A stretch of 20,605 nt of DNA from JBGSKY01 sp041740995 (lineage in GTDB: Bacteria > Planctomycetota > Planctomycetia > Pirellulales > Pirellulaceae). A model generated the notes under the pieces. The model worked only from the letters and a program-made list of their open reading frames with translations, was not told the DNA's origin and ran no database searches. Positions within the stretch are counted from its first letter, which is position 1, and each line of letters opens with the position of its first letter. The translations under genes were made by a program, and so were the position numbers. The DNA is taken from positions 1 through 20,605 of the forward strand of contig JBGSKY010000092.1 of the NCBI GenBank assembly GCA_041740995.1. Direction: 5' to 3'. Of this stretch, positions 1 through 8,283 are shown piece by piece.

Positions 1-1
1 C

Positions 2-1102
2 CCCGACGGTAATGGCGATGCGAGTTTGTGCATCTTTCCAGAGCAGATCACGCCGAACCATCATGCACTCGCCAAGCAGTTCGTGTTGCTTGATAACTTC
101 TATGTGGAAAGCGAAGTCAGTGCTGACGGGCATGAATGGACGATGGCCGCGTACGCGACCGACTTTGTCGAAAAGACCTGGCCGCTCAACTACCGCCCTG
201 GCGGTGGAAAACTCGGATACCCGGCGGAAGGTAAACTTGCGATCTCAGTACCCACGTCAGGATATCTCTGGGACCGTTGTCGTGAAAAAGGAGTGTCGTA
301 CTTCAGCTTCGGTGAATTTGTTGACAACGGGCCGCGTCCGGGCGAACCGGCAACAAGTAAGGTGGCAGCCCTCGATGGACATTTTGATCCGTTGTTTCGC
401 TCTTACGACCTCGATTACCCCGACGCAAAGCGAGCCGATCGATTCATCGAGCGTTGGCAGCAGTTCGAGCAAGATGGAAACACGCCTCAGTTGACGATCC
501 TCCGACTCCCAAACGACCACACCTACGGAACGCGCGTCGGAAAGCCAACACCGACGGCGATGGTCGCGGACAACGACTTGGCCTTGGGGCGTGTGGTTGA
601 AGCCGTTTCTCGAAGCAAGGCCTGGCCATCGACCGCAATCTTTGTCGTCGAAGACGATGCGCAGAACGGCGCCGATCACGTCGATGCACACCGAACCGTT
701 GCACTAGCGATCAGCCCCTATGCTCGCGGTATGGGAGTTGATTCAACTATGTACTCGACCTCGAGTATGCTGCGAACGATGGAGTTGATTCTGGGCCTCG
801 AACCGATGACCCAATTCGATGCAGCGGCGACGCCGATGCTTCGTTCGTTCAAACCGCAACCGGATCTCGAACCCTACACGACGATCGACGCGAACGTGGA
901 TCTCAATGCAAAGAACTTGGCTTCCGCTTGGGGTAGTGACATCTCCGAAACGCTCGACTTGGACAAAGAAGACGCAGCCGACGATTTGCTGTTCGGCGAC
1001 ATTGTCTGGCGCAGTGTTCGTGGCGCAAATAATCCGATGCCAGCACCCGTTCGCGCCGCCTTCGTATTCTCCGAAGGCGAAGGGGAGGAAGAAGACGAAT
1101 AA
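2..1102 (+). CDS. Alkaline phosphatase/phosphoesterase family protein, C-terminal part (5' end outside window)
   Basis: The reading frame is open from the first bases, so the start lies upstream; the TTG at 26 is internal. The product resembles the C-terminal phosphoesterase half of the YncE/alkaline-phosphatase bifunctional family. Visible family features are the QITPNHHALAKQF and NFYVESEVSADGHEW stretches near the left edge and the metal-site-like EDDAQNGADHVDAHR around nt 650-694, followed by a conserved AISPYARG stretch. Such proteins are usually secreted or periplasmic and hydrolyse phosphoesters, but the substrate cannot be read from sequence. The protein ends in a very acidic tail (EGEGEEEDE). 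No clear terminator follows. An inverted-repeat element begins 27 nt after the stop. Confidence 0.85.
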   Translation, partial: PDGNGDASLCIFPEQITPNHHALAKQFVLLDNFYVESEVSADGHEWTMAAYATDFVEKTWPLNYRPGGGKLGYPAEGKLAISVPTSGYLWDRCREKGVSYFSFGEFVDNGPRPGEPATSKVAALDGHFDPLFRSYDLDYPDAKRADRFIERWQQFEQDGNTPQLTILRLPNDHTYGTRVGKPTPTAMVADNDLALGRVVEAVSRSKAWPSTAIFVVEDDAQNGADHVDAHRTVALAISPYARGMGVDSTMYSTSSMLRTMELILGLEPMTQFDAAATPMLRSFKPQPDLEPYTTIDANVDLNAKNLASAWGSDISETLDLDKEDAADDLLFGDIVWRSVRGANNPMPAPVRAAFVFSEGEGEEEDE

Positions 1103-1129
1103 TTCAATAAGCGGATGCCAGCGACTTTA

Positions 1130-1213
1130 GTTGGACAACGCTACTTTGACTTCCAAGTCCTGCAAATTGCTGTGTATTCGCGCTGCATGAGCGGCAAGGT
1201 GGCGTTGTCCAGC
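1130..1213. repeat. MITE-like inverted repeat flanked by TA
   Basis: The left arm GTTGGACAACGCTACTTTG and the right arm, read as reverse complement GCTGGACAACGCCACCTTG, match over about 20 bp with three or four mismatches. Both ends abut a TA dinucleotide (1128-1129 and 1214-1215). About 45 bp of unrelated sequence separates the arms and there is no ORF. This architecture fits a non-autonomous element of the IS630/Tc1-mariner type, which duplicates TA on insertion. The assignment is inferred from structure only; copy number elsewhere is unknown. Confidence 0.5.
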
Positions 1214-1585
1214 TAGGCGGTCGCGATGCGCTCCGCTGGTTCATCCCCGGCCCCGGGAAATGCGGACTCGCCGCGACGCGAGACGCCTCATCGAGCGCGT
1301 TTCTCGGTTCAATTCCAGCAGTCGGTTCGCCCGATCCACGGATTCTTGCGATGGTCGGAAGTCGAGAATGCTATTGGGCGTAGATGGCTTCCGCGGTTGG
1401 GCTTCGCCACTGGTTCTTGCTACAAATAAAAAGGACTTTTAATTGTCGGACCATCGCTCTATTCCTTCTAAGCACCGAAAGCTGCGAAGCAACTGTTCTT
1501 GTGCAAGAGTTCGACTTGAGCAAAGCCTACACGACGGAGTAGGTCTAGTTGATCGGTTAGCCGCACCGAACGTTTACATTTGTCG

Positions 1586-1600
1586 TGGTTGATTCCGCCA
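1586..1600 (+). promoter_or_regulatory. Candidate stress-regulon motif, copy 1 (upstream of GSP17M-like gene)
   Basis: TGGTTGATTCCGCCA lies 138 nt before the ATG at 1739. It matches the two 15-mers upstream of dps (16826-16840 and 16875-16889) at 14 of 15 positions each. The function is inferred from recurrence only. Confidence 0.3.
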
Positions 1601-1738
1601 GAAGCTAATCAGGAAAGAGGCGATGTTTGCAGAATGATTCCACTGTAATAGTACAAGTCTCCTGTCTGCCGCTCCGTTTAAAATCTCGCCGTGAGGTTGA
1701 ACTGCGGATAAGGTCCCGAAGTTCTAAGGAAGTCTTCC

Positions 1739-2269
1739 ATGTCAGTTACAAACTCTGCTGTTGCTGTTTTCCAATCTCACGCGAAAGCGGAAGAGGCTAT
1801 TCGCGAACTTCAAAAGAGTGGCTTCGATATGAAGAAGCTGTCGATTGTGGGCAAAGATTACCACACCGACGAACATGTCGTAGGTTACTACAATGCCGGC
1901 GATCGCATGATGTATTGGGGCAAGGCTGGCGCATTTTGGGGTGGCTTCTGGTCGTTGCTTTTCGGTTCCGCCTTCTTCGCCATTCCAGGCATCGGCCCCG
2001 TTTTAATCGCCGGCCCGATGGCGATGTGGATCGTCGGAGCACTAGAAAGTGCAGTTGTCGTTGGCGGGTTTAGCGCTTTGGGTGCTGCATTGGCAAGCAT
2101 TGGGATACCGAATAATAGCGTGCTCCAGTATGAGACGGAAATTAAGAATGGCAAGCTGCTGCTTGTCGTTCATGGGACTCCCGATGAAGTGGAGCAAGCA
2201 AAGAGCGTGTTGCAATCTGCTAACGTGACCACCAACATTCATGCTGAACCAGCCCTTGCCGCCGTGTAG
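1739..2269 (+). CDS. General stress protein 17M (YflT)-like membrane protein
   Basis: This 176-aa protein has an N-terminal segment typical of the GSP17M/YflT stress family (AVAVFQSHAKAEEAIRELQ, then LSIVGKDYHT). A glycine-rich hydrophobic centre (about residues 58-125, GAFWGGFWSLLFGSAFFAIP onward) is likely to form membrane hairpins, and a soluble C-terminal alpha/beta segment resembles a second copy of the N-terminal fold. The family is induced by general stress; its biochemical role is unknown. The start is supported by AAGGAAG about 7 nt before the ATG. A histidine phosphatase follows 12 nt after the stop, suggesting cotranscription. The upstream region carries one copy of a motif also found before dps. 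Confidence 0.75.
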   Translation: MSVTNSAVAVFQSHAKAEEAIRELQKSGFDMKKLSIVGKDYHTDEHVVGYYNAGDRMMYWGKAGAFWGGFWSLLFGSAFFAIPGIGPVLIAGPMAMWIVGALESAVVVGGFSALGAALASIGIPNNSVLQYETEIKNGKLLLVVHGTPDEVEQAKSVLQSANVTTNIHAEPALAAV

Positions 2270-2281
2270 TTCGAGTATTTT

Positions 2282-3004
2282 ATGACACTTTGTATTTATC
2301 TCATGCGGCATGGTGAAACCGCATGGTCGTTATCGGGCCAACACACTGGCCGAGCTGATATTCCGTTGACCAAAAATGGCGAAGCGGAGGCTCTGCACTT
2401 GGGTCAGCGCATTCGATCGCTTGAGTTTACTAAAGTGTTTTGCAGCCCGCTGATTCGCGCAAGACAAACATGCGAGTTGGCGGGGCTTACCCAGCAAGCA
2501 TCGATCGATTGCGACTTGGCCGAATGGGATAACGGCGACTACGAAGGCAAAACCCATGCAGAAATTTCTGCCATACGACCGTTTTGGAACCTTTTCCGCG
2601 ACGGTTGCCCCAACGGCGAAATGCCTGCGGATATCGGCGCGCGAGCAGACCGATTGGTAGATCGCTTCAGTGAACTCGATGGAAACATTGCCGTCTTTGC
2701 GCACAGCCACCTTGGTCGTGTCCTCGCGGCACGTTGGATTGGACTTGCGGTCAAGCAAGCTGAGCAATTCCTCCTTGATACGGCTTCCATTAGCATTCTT
2801 AGCTTGGATCGCGATGGCAACAAACCGCGGTCGATGATGCTGTGGAATTCGACACCTCAAAATTCACTTTCTAACACGCTGCTCGAGAACTGCCAATCGG
2901 CAGCATCGATGAAGCAGCGAGCCCTTGAGCGTTGGGAAAACGAAGGCGGCGAAGTTCTATTTCCATTGCCTCCAACGCTTTCCGAAACGCGATCGCAAAC
3001 GTAG
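2282..3004 (+). CDS. Histidine phosphatase family protein (phosphoglycerate mutase-like)
   Basis: The 240-aa protein has the RHG signature LMRHGET (R9-H10-G11), the second arginine in SPLIRARQT (R59), the acidic residue in LAEWDNGDYEG (E81) and the second catalytic histidine in VFAHSHLGR (H141). These make the complete phosphohistidine active site of the branch-1 superfamily. Members remove phosphate from small metabolites, sugars or proteins; this substrate is not predictable. The layout resembles the broad-specificity phosphatase/cobC-like group rather than true phosphoglycerate mutase. After the domain there is a C-terminal extension of about 40 residues. It lies 12 nt downstream of the GSP17M-like gene with no strong ribosome binding site, so it probably depends on translation of the upstream gene. 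Confidence 0.85.
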   Translation: MTLCIYLMRHGETAWSLSGQHTGRADIPLTKNGEAEALHLGQRIRSLEFTKVFCSPLIRARQTCELAGLTQQASIDCDLAEWDNGDYEGKTHAEISAIRPFWNLFRDGCPNGEMPADIGARADRLVDRFSELDGNIAVFAHSHLGRVLAARWIGLAVKQAEQFLLDTASISILSLDRDGNKPRSMMLWNSTPQNSLSNTLLENCQSAASMKQRALERWENEGGEVLFPLPPTLSETRSQT

Positions 3005-3407
3005 AAACTCGCGATCAATAATCGTTCGTTAGTCACACGGCCGGATTGGAACAGTTCATTTGCAGGGTGAAACGGAAGTCGTCAGCCTGCGAACATTCTC
3101 AGCGATTTACAACCAACGATTGCGTTTTATTACTTATAGCAAATCCAAATGCTAAGTTGCGAAGACAGTAGTGGCTGTTTCCACCACGAGATTTCCATAC
3201 TTCCCCCGATTATCTGTGTTCCAGTGCCTGCAATGATGCTTGTGTGAGATTTATGATCGACTCGACCGCCAAAGCACAGAGTCTAAAAAAAGCTCGGTTT
3301 AAGTGTCGTGCCAAATGGATTTTCAATATGTGGCTTTACAAATATCCAAACGGATGTTTAGCCACTAAGGTATCTGGCGCGAGAGGCCAATGAAGGGACT
3401 ATTTACT
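3005..3407. other. Intergenic region before the BON gene (about 400 nt)
   Basis: I see no gene, RNA fold or terminator here. The only structured item is the inverted repeat TAGTGGCTGTTTCCACCACG at 3169-3188. The region presumably contains the promoter of the BON-domain gene, whose ribosome binding site AAGGGA sits at 3393-3398. Confidence 0.5.
3169..3188. promoter_or_regulatory. Candidate stress-regulon palindrome, copy 2 (upstream of BON gene)
   Basis: GTGG-CTGTTT-CCAC is an inverted repeat followed by CACG, about 220 nt before the BON start. It resembles the GTGGA-WTCC-KCCAC elements before dps and ppk2, but its spacer is longer, so the relation is uncertain. Confidence 0.25.
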
Positions 3408-4058
3408 ATGAAGACAGATGCACAACTGAAGACGGATGTTACCACCGAATTGCAATGGGAACCCGCTCTCCATGCGACTGACATCAAAGTCGCTACGAAA
3501 GACGGGATCGTCACGCTGAGTGGATCGGTTCCACATTACGCAGAGAAGCAAGCCGCCGAACGAGCAGTCCAACGGGTCGAAGGAGTGAAGGCGATTGCGG
3601 AAGACCTCGACGTCAACTTATTCGGTATTCACCAACGCGACGATACGGAAATTGCTCAAGCAGTAGTTTCTGGGCTCAAATGGCACGTTTGGGTGCCGAG
3701 TCATGTTCAAGCCGTCGTGGAGAATGGTTGGGTCACTCTTAGAGGCGAAGTGACTTGGGGCTTTCAACGGCAATCTGCCGAAGACGCCGTCCGATTTCTA
3801 TCGGGTGTTAAAGGCGTTTCCAATAAAATCACGCTCAAGCCGACAGCTATCGCTGCTGCAGTTAAAGATGTCATCGAGCAAGCGTTAAAGCGAAATGCTG
3901 AACTCGATTCCGCACGCATCAAGGTCACTGCGGATGGCGGGAAAGTAACCTTGGCTGGTTCTGTACGCTCATGGGATGAACGCCAAGAAGCTTACTCCGC
4001 AGCCTGGAGCGCTCCGGGTGTAACGGACGTCGAAAACGATCTCTGCGTTAGCTCATAA
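3408..4058 (+). CDS. Triple BON-domain protein
   Basis: The 216-aa product contains three consecutive BON domains (about residues 3-70, 73-140 and 147-216). Each has the family pattern of a short helix, 'I.V...DG.VTLSG.V', and a helix ending in 'GV..V.NDL': KDGIVTLSGSV, ENGWVTLRGEV and DGGKVTLAGSV. BON domains bind phospholipid or associate with membranes and are common in OsmY-type osmotic-stress proteins. There is no signal peptide, so a cytoplasmic role is likely. I chose the ATG at 3408 over the in-frame ATG at 3390 because AAGGGA sits about 9 nt before it and the BON domain begins right after. A strong hairpin follows 48 nt after the stop. Confidence 0.85.
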   Translation: MKTDAQLKTDVTTELQWEPALHATDIKVATKDGIVTLSGSVPHYAEKQAAERAVQRVEGVKAIAEDLDVNLFGIHQRDDTEIAQAVVSGLKWHVWVPSHVQAVVENGWVTLRGEVTWGFQRQSAEDAVRFLSGVKGVSNKITLKPTAIAAAVKDVIEQALKRNAELDSARIKVTADGGKVTLAGSVRSWDERQEAYSAAWSAPGVTDVENDLCVSS

Positions 4059-4106
4059 CTAAATCTTAAGCAACGTTATCTGCAGTGCGTAAACGGTATG
4101 TTCATT

Positions 4107-4141
4107 AGTTGAGGCGTTGATAGTCAGTCAACGCTTCAACT
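4107..4141 (+). terminator. Hairpin terminator after the BON gene
   Basis: AGTTGAGGCGTTGA pairs with TCAACGCTTCAACT around a 7-nt loop. This gives a 14-bp stem with a single G-U pair, followed by the T-rich tail TCTCATTTCT. Its place just after the BON stop codon suits a Rho-independent terminator with a weak T-tract. Confidence 0.65.
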
Positions 4142-4273
4142 CTCATTTCTAAAGACTATGCGTAGCATGCATGCGCTGCTTCGCAGGGGAAGACACAAAT
4201 CAAGGCTCTCTCGGTCCGCTTCTCTAATTTGGGAAGGTAGATCAATCGAGTTCTTAACTAAAGGAATTTTCAA

Positions 4274-4627
4274 ATGGTAAAAAGATTCTTGTTACTTGCC
4301 GCATTGGCGACAATCAGTACATGTCTCAGCGCCACGGCGCAAGCACAATATGGTGGGCTGCAAGTCCAAGTTGGCAGCTACGGGACCGGCGTTCAAGTAG
4401 GAGGTCCAGGCTTTGGGAACGGCTACTACAGTAGCTACGGTAATGGCTACGGATATCGCGGCTATCGAAACGGATACGCCTATAGACAGCCCAGTAATTA
4501 CTATCTCAATAGCCGAAATTACAGCGGCTTCGGATATGGTGCTTACCCAACAATGTCCTACCGTTATGCAACGCCCGGATTCTATTCCCCACCGGGACGG
4601 CGCTACTTTGCGCGACGTTTTCGCTGA
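4274..4627 (+). CDS. Small secreted Tyr/Gly-rich low-complexity protein
   Basis: The 117-aa protein begins with a clear signal peptide (MVKRFLLLAALATISTCLSA, cleavage probably near AQAQ, residues 23-25). The mature part is dominated by Tyr, Gly, Asn, Ser and Arg; about one residue in six is Tyr. It contains a short repeat VQVGSYGTGVQVGG (residues 31-44) and a run of GNGY/YGYRGYRNGY units (residues 48-68). The C-terminus is basic (RRYFARRFR). Low-complexity exported proteins of this kind occur in planctomycetes and may serve in the envelope or matrix, but no family is recognised. AAAGGA precedes the ATG by 8 nt. It stands alone between the BON terminator and a small acidic protein gene. Confidence 0.7.
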   Translation: MVKRFLLLAALATISTCLSATAQAQYGGLQVQVGSYGTGVQVGGPGFGNGYYSSYGNGYGYRGYRNGYAYRQPSNYYLNSRNYSGFGYGAYPTMSYRYATPGFYSPPGRRYFARRFR

Positions 4628-4744
4628 TCCAAATATTATTTTAGGCCGGCTAACCATTTGATTCGCGAGGTGCGATTCCGTTGGAACACTCAAGTCTCGT
4701 TTGAGTACCAAATATTGATTCTATCAACAGTACACAGGAACGAT

Positions 4745-4960
4745 ATGACTACAAAAATCGAAGAGATATTATCCGAGAAATCAGAATCCGGCGAGAACGC
4801 CTATCTTTGGCTCCAGTCCGCTGAAGGCGATTGCATACTGTGGCCTACCCAGGACGCCAGTGAGAATGAAGACAGCGCCGATGAGATCGGCCGCTGGGAA
4901 TTGACGGTCGATGAGGCGAATGAGCTGATTGAGACCGGCCAAGTTAATGAAGTTGAGTGA
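4745..4960 (+). CDS. Small acidic hypothetical protein (71 aa)
   Basis: Although the frame is open from 4658, the ATG at 4745 is preferred because AGGAA lies 4-5 nt before it and no good site precedes the earlier start. The product is soluble and very acidic, with ENAYLWLQSAEGDCILWP near the front and a C-terminal GRWELTVDEANELIETGQV that resembles a short helix-forming domain. I do not recognise a family. The acidic composition and lack of signal or membrane segments suggest a small cytoplasmic protein. It ends 211 nt before the oleate hydratase start. Confidence 0.6.
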   Translation: MTTKIEEILSEKSESGENAYLWLQSAEGDCILWPTQDASENEDSADEIGRWELTVDEANELIETGQVNEVE

Positions 4961-5171
4961 ATTGCAGCAGGTAAACTGATTCAGATTGAGACTCCGAGGC
5001 GTGCCGCCGCTGCGTCTTGTTTGAGCCTGAGACGCTTGCCGAGCTTTATGAGTGTCGGGCTACTGCCCACGCTCAAACCACGCCGTTGATTTGTGCTCTT
5101 ATAAACCGGGAGTCGAATATTATTCGTGCCTTGTGGTACGAACATTAGGACTCGTTTCAGGATGGAAAATA

Positions 5172-6743
5172 ATGTCGAAAGATACAAAAGCGTTCATGGT
5201 TGGCAGCGGAATCGGCTCATTGGCTGCCGCGGCCTTTATGATTCGAGATGGAGATATGTCGGGCAGCAATATCACGATTTTTGAAGCATTGCCTGTCCTA
5301 GGGGGAAGCCTCGATGGCGGCGGGAATCCTGAGACCGGTTACACCATGCGCGGCGGGCGTATGCTGACGACAGACAATTACGAGTGTACATGGGAATTGT
5401 TCAAATCGATTCCTTCATTGGAACATCCCGGAAAGTCGGTTTTTGACGAGACGGTTGAATTCAATGAAATTATGAAGTCCTGTTCGAAAGCCCGCCTGAT
5501 TGATCGAAATCGCTTTATCGTCGATGTGAAATCGATGGGCTTTAGTATGGCCGATCGCACTCAGCTCTTGGAACTCTCAGCGGCCAGCGAAGACAAGCTC
5601 GGCTCCACCCGAATTACCGACTGGCTGTCGCCTGAATTCTTCACAACGAACTTTTGGTACATGTGGTCAACGACGTTTGCCTTTCAGCCCTGGCACAGCG
5701 CGGTTGAATTCAAACGCTACCTACATCGGTTTATGAAAGAGTTCTCGCGGATCGAAACACTCGCTGGCGTCAAACGCACCGTCTACAACCAATACGATTC
5801 ACTCGTCAGACCACTCGTCAGTTGGCTCAAGGCGCAGCAGGTGCAGTTTCGAAAGGGTTGCACCGTCACTGATATCGTTTTGGGAACCGGTGATAAGATT
5901 CTGGTCACGGAACTGAAGACGATTGAATCTGGCAAGAACGGTTCGATCCCAATCCAACCTGAGGATCTGGTTCTGTTTCAAAACGGAACGATGACCGACG
6001 CTGCAACGTTTGGCTCGATGGCTAAGGCACCGGAGAAACTGACAAAAGCGGACACCAACGGATGGTCATTATGGGAGAAGCTTGCGACTGGCCGTCCTGA
6101 GTTCGGCAACCCAGCGGTATTCAATTCGAGCATTCCCGAATCGAACTGGCCATCGTTTACGGTGACGCTCAAAGACACTGTGTTCTTTGACCAAATGGAA
6201 GCCCTGTCAGGCAATAAGGCCGGCACTGGCGGACTCGTCACCTTCAAAGATTCCGACTGGTACATGTCGATTGTACTGGCAAACCAGCCGCACTACGCAA
6301 GCCAACCGGACGGCGTGCAGGTGTTTTGGGGATACGCACTGCACGGTGATCGAGTCGGCAATTTTGTGCCCAAACCGATGGCGGATTGCAATGGCGAAGA
6401 AATTCTTCACGAGCTCTGTGGTCATCTAAACTTCGATCAGGAAAAGACATTCGCTAACGCAAATTGTATTCCCTGCCGCATGCCGTACATCACCAGCCAA
6501 TTTATGCCTCGGGCAAAATCGGATCGGCCATTGCCAGTCCCGAAGAACTCGAAGAACCTGGCCTTTGTCAGCCAGTATGTTGAAATCGCTGACGACGTTG
6601 TGTTTACGGTCGAGTATTCCGTGCGCGTCGCTCAAATGGTTGTTTATCAACTGCTTGGACTCGACCACGAAATTCCTGCAATCAGTCGGCATGACGAATC
6701 GGTCAAAGTGAAATTCGATGCCGTGCTCAAAGCATTCGCATGA
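5172..6743 (+). CDS. ohyA: Oleate hydratase (myosin-cross-reactive antigen family)
   Basis: The 523-aa protein has the features of the FAD-dependent oleate hydratase family: a Rossmann segment FMVGSGIGSLAAAAF (residues 8-22), the family stretch GGSLDGGGNPETGYTMRGGR (44-63), and FWYMWSTTFAFQPWHSAVEF further on. The enzyme adds water to cis double bonds of free unsaturated fatty acids (oleate to 10-hydroxystearate) and is usually membrane-associated. The frame is open from 5052, but the ATG at 5172 is chosen because the Rossmann fold starts immediately after it and AGGA precedes it. Family length (about 520-590 aa) fits. It ends overlapping by ATGA with the first codon of a UbiB-like remnant, a junction that looks accidental. 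Fatty-acid detoxification or membrane remodelling is the likely role. Confidence 0.9.
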   Translation: MSKDTKAFMVGSGIGSLAAAAFMIRDGDMSGSNITIFEALPVLGGSLDGGGNPETGYTMRGGRMLTTDNYECTWELFKSIPSLEHPGKSVFDETVEFNEIMKSCSKARLIDRNRFIVDVKSMGFSMADRTQLLELSAASEDKLGSTRITDWLSPEFFTTNFWYMWSTTFAFQPWHSAVEFKRYLHRFMKEFSRIETLAGVKRTVYNQYDSLVRPLVSWLKAQQVQFRKGCTVTDIVLGTGDKILVTELKTIESGKNGSIPIQPEDLVLFQNGTMTDAATFGSMAKAPEKLTKADTNGWSLWEKLATGRPEFGNPAVFNSSIPESNWPSFTVTLKDTVFFDQMEALSGNKAGTGGLVTFKDSDWYMSIVLANQPHYASQPDGVQVFWGYALHGDRVGNFVPKPMADCNGEEILHELCGHLNFDQEKTFANANCIPCRMPYITSQFMPRAKSDRPLPVPKNSKNLAFVSQYVEIADDVVFTVEYSVRVAQMVVYQLLGLDHEIPAISRHDESVKVKFDAVLKAFA

Positions 6744-7173
6744 GCCCGATATTCTGTAGTGTATGCAACCAATATGGAGCGGCTTGCGTCGCAGAACTCA
6801 TCGCGCCCTATGCGAAGAAGGCCATGAGAAATCGCTTGTCGCCAAAGAAGATACTCGGTCGATTAAAGGCGAACGCCGAAGACTGGGAGCACCTGATCAC
6901 GATCCTCCCCCGAGACACCGCCGATATTCTGCGCAATCTCAAGCGAGGAAAGTTCGATGTTCATTTGCAGCATCGGCGACTTGAACCCGTCGTCAATCGT
7001 CTGGTGATGGGGATCCTCACTGCAGCTTTGTTCATGGGATCTGCTTCATTGTGCAGCAACCATGTTCGTCCAACGATTTTCGAATTCTCTGTTCCTGGCT
7101 TTCTCGGATGTGGCATAGCGCTGATCATGGGATCCGAATCACACGGGCCATCCGGCGTTCGGGGAAAAAGTGA
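6740..7173 (+). pseudogene. AarF/UbiB (ABC1 kinase) C-terminal remnant, frameshifted
   Basis: From 6740 the frame encodes residues typical of the C-terminal tail of AarF/UbiB kinases: ELIAPYAKKAMRNRLSPKKI, EDWEHLITILPRDTADIL, LKRGKFDVHLQHRRLEPVVN, and two hydrophobic segments ending GCGIALIMG. The kinase-like domain, normally some 400 residues, is absent; oleate hydratase occupies the DNA directly upstream. At about 7129-7131 (CATGGGATCC) the frame breaks: the next frame reads GIRITRAIRRSGKK and stops at TGA 7171-7173, which is how UbiB tails normally end, while the original frame runs on as nonsense to 7345 antisense to the next gene. This is direct evidence of decay by 5' truncation plus a one-base indel. 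Translation of the ATG overlapping the ohyA stop remains possible. Confidence 0.7.
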
Positions 7174-7182
7174 TCTGTCGCT

Positions 7183-8283
7183 TCATCTTTGGGTATTTCT
7201 GTCCTGTAAAGCGACTTTTGCCGTCTCGCTATTTAACTCCAAAAGAACTTGCGTGACTGTCAAAGTGATAGGTCCTAGAAGAACACCGCTTGGACCAAAA
7301 AGCAAAATTCCACCGACGACGGAAATGAATACGAGCACCGTATGAGTTTGTATCCGCTTGCCAACCAAAACAGGTCTAAGAAGGTTGTCAACGACAATAA
7401 TTACGAACAAGCCCAAGATGACCAACGAGATCGCCTTTCCCCAACTACCTTCGACCGCCAGGAAGACAGCAGCAGGTCCCCAAACAAGAATTGCGCCGGC
7501 AAGCGGGGCCAATGCTAAACAAGCCATAATCAAACCCCAAAGAAGCGGCGCTGGCAGACCAAGGAACCAAAAAGTGATTCCAAAAACCGTCCCTTGGAGA
7601 GCTGCGATGACGAAGCTGCCATAGACTGTCGCACAGATAGTGTCGTTGACGCGTCGAACCATAGCAGCCATTTGCGACACGGTTAAAGGTGAAACTTGGT
7701 CGAGCGTTTTTAAGATTAATTCTCTATCTCGTAACAAGAAAAAGAGCAGGTAGAACGTAAGTCCAAACTCGATCAACTGATAAACGGACCCACGCAGGAT
7801 CGACATGGTTACACCACTGATCGACGAAGCTATCATCTTCGCACTTCCTGGCAAATCCAATCGCTTCTCAATCTGCTTTACAGCTGCGGCAAGCTTGGGG
7901 TAAGAAGAGAATTCTTGTCGCCATTCACCAGATTCGATCTTCTGTTCCATAAGCGTCGCCCCATTTGATGCCTGGAATATAAGTTGCTGAACTGAAAGTG
8001 TAGTGGGGACCACAACGACTAGTCCGAGTAACGAGGTGCATACCAGAGCGCACAAACCCGGATGGCCGAGTTTCGTTTCAAGCCGCTTTTGGAGTGGCGT
8101 TGCTAAAACCGATAAGCCGATCGCCCACGATAGAGACGGCAAGAACGGCAAGGCAATCAAGTAGCAGAGATAGACGCCCAAAAATAGCGAGAGCATCAAG
8201 AACGCGATATGCACATGGCTGGGAGATGCCCAATCGGCATCTGGCTGCCCAACTTCCGCTGTGCCGGTCGACCGGGTCGTCAT
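7183..8283 (-). CDS. AI-2E family transporter (PerM/UPF0118-type permease)
   Basis: The 366-aa polytopic membrane protein has the family layout: two N-terminal membrane segments, a middle soluble amphipathic region (about residues 75-150), then a cluster of hydrophobic helices with FYLLFFLLRDRELIL, and the C-terminal signature LRPVLVGKRIQTHTVLVFIS followed by FGPSGVLLGP. Members export or exchange diverse solutes, with autoinducer-2, Na+/H+ antiport and others claimed; the substrate here is unknown. I chose the ATG at 8283, which overlaps the SDR stop codon as ATGA, rather than the longer frame start at 8340, which would lie inside the SDR gene. It is probably translated by coupling to the SDR. 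It converges on the UbiB remnant with 9 nt between their stops. Confidence 0.85.
   Translation of the reverse strand: MTTRSTGTAEVGQPDADWASPSHVHIAFLMLSLFLGVYLCYLIALPFLPSLSWAIGLSVLATPLQKRLETKLGHPGLCALVCTSLLGLVVVVPTTLSVQQLIFQASNGATLMEQKIESGEWRQEFSSYPKLAAAVKQIEKRLDLPGSAKMIASSISGVTMSILRGSVYQLIEFGLTFYLLFFLLRDRELILKTLDQVSPLTVSQMAAMVRRVNDTICATVYGSFVIAALQGTVFGITFWFLGLPAPLLWGLIMACLALAPLAGAILVWGPAAVFLAVEGSWGKAISLVILGLFVIIVVDNLLRPVLVGKRIQTHTVLVFISVVGGILLFGPSGVLLGPITLTVTQVLLELNSETAKVALQDRNTQR

Larger units (their letters stand above)
1103..1738. other. Intergenic region without a supported gene (636 nt)
   Basis: This gap holds a TA-flanked inverted-repeat element at its left end (1130-1213), a GC-rich stretch with a CCCCGGG core near 1250, the 15-mer TGGTTGATTCCGCCA at 1586-1600, and the ribosome binding site (AAGGAAG, about 1726-1732) of the next gene. 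Short open frames of 60-67 codons occur but show no recognisable protein, and I do not call them. Confidence 0.6.

Noticed and set aside
12..1130. Several open frames of 77-160 codons on both strands inside the phosphoesterase gene
   Set aside because: They overlap a well-supported coding frame and have the Arg/Ser-rich composition of out-of-frame translation.
1226..1442. Two overlapping plus-strand frames of 60-67 codons in the first intergenic gap
   Set aside because: No ribosome binding site, no recognisable family, and basic low-information composition.
5052..5171. 40-residue N-terminal extension of oleate hydratase
   Set aside because: It lacks family similarity, and the ATG at 5172 is next to the Rossmann motif with a usable upstream AGGA.
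7183..7345. C-terminal extension of the UbiB-like frame to 7345
   Set aside because: It is antisense to the AI-2E transporter gene and follows a frameshift; the native ending is found in another frame at 7173.
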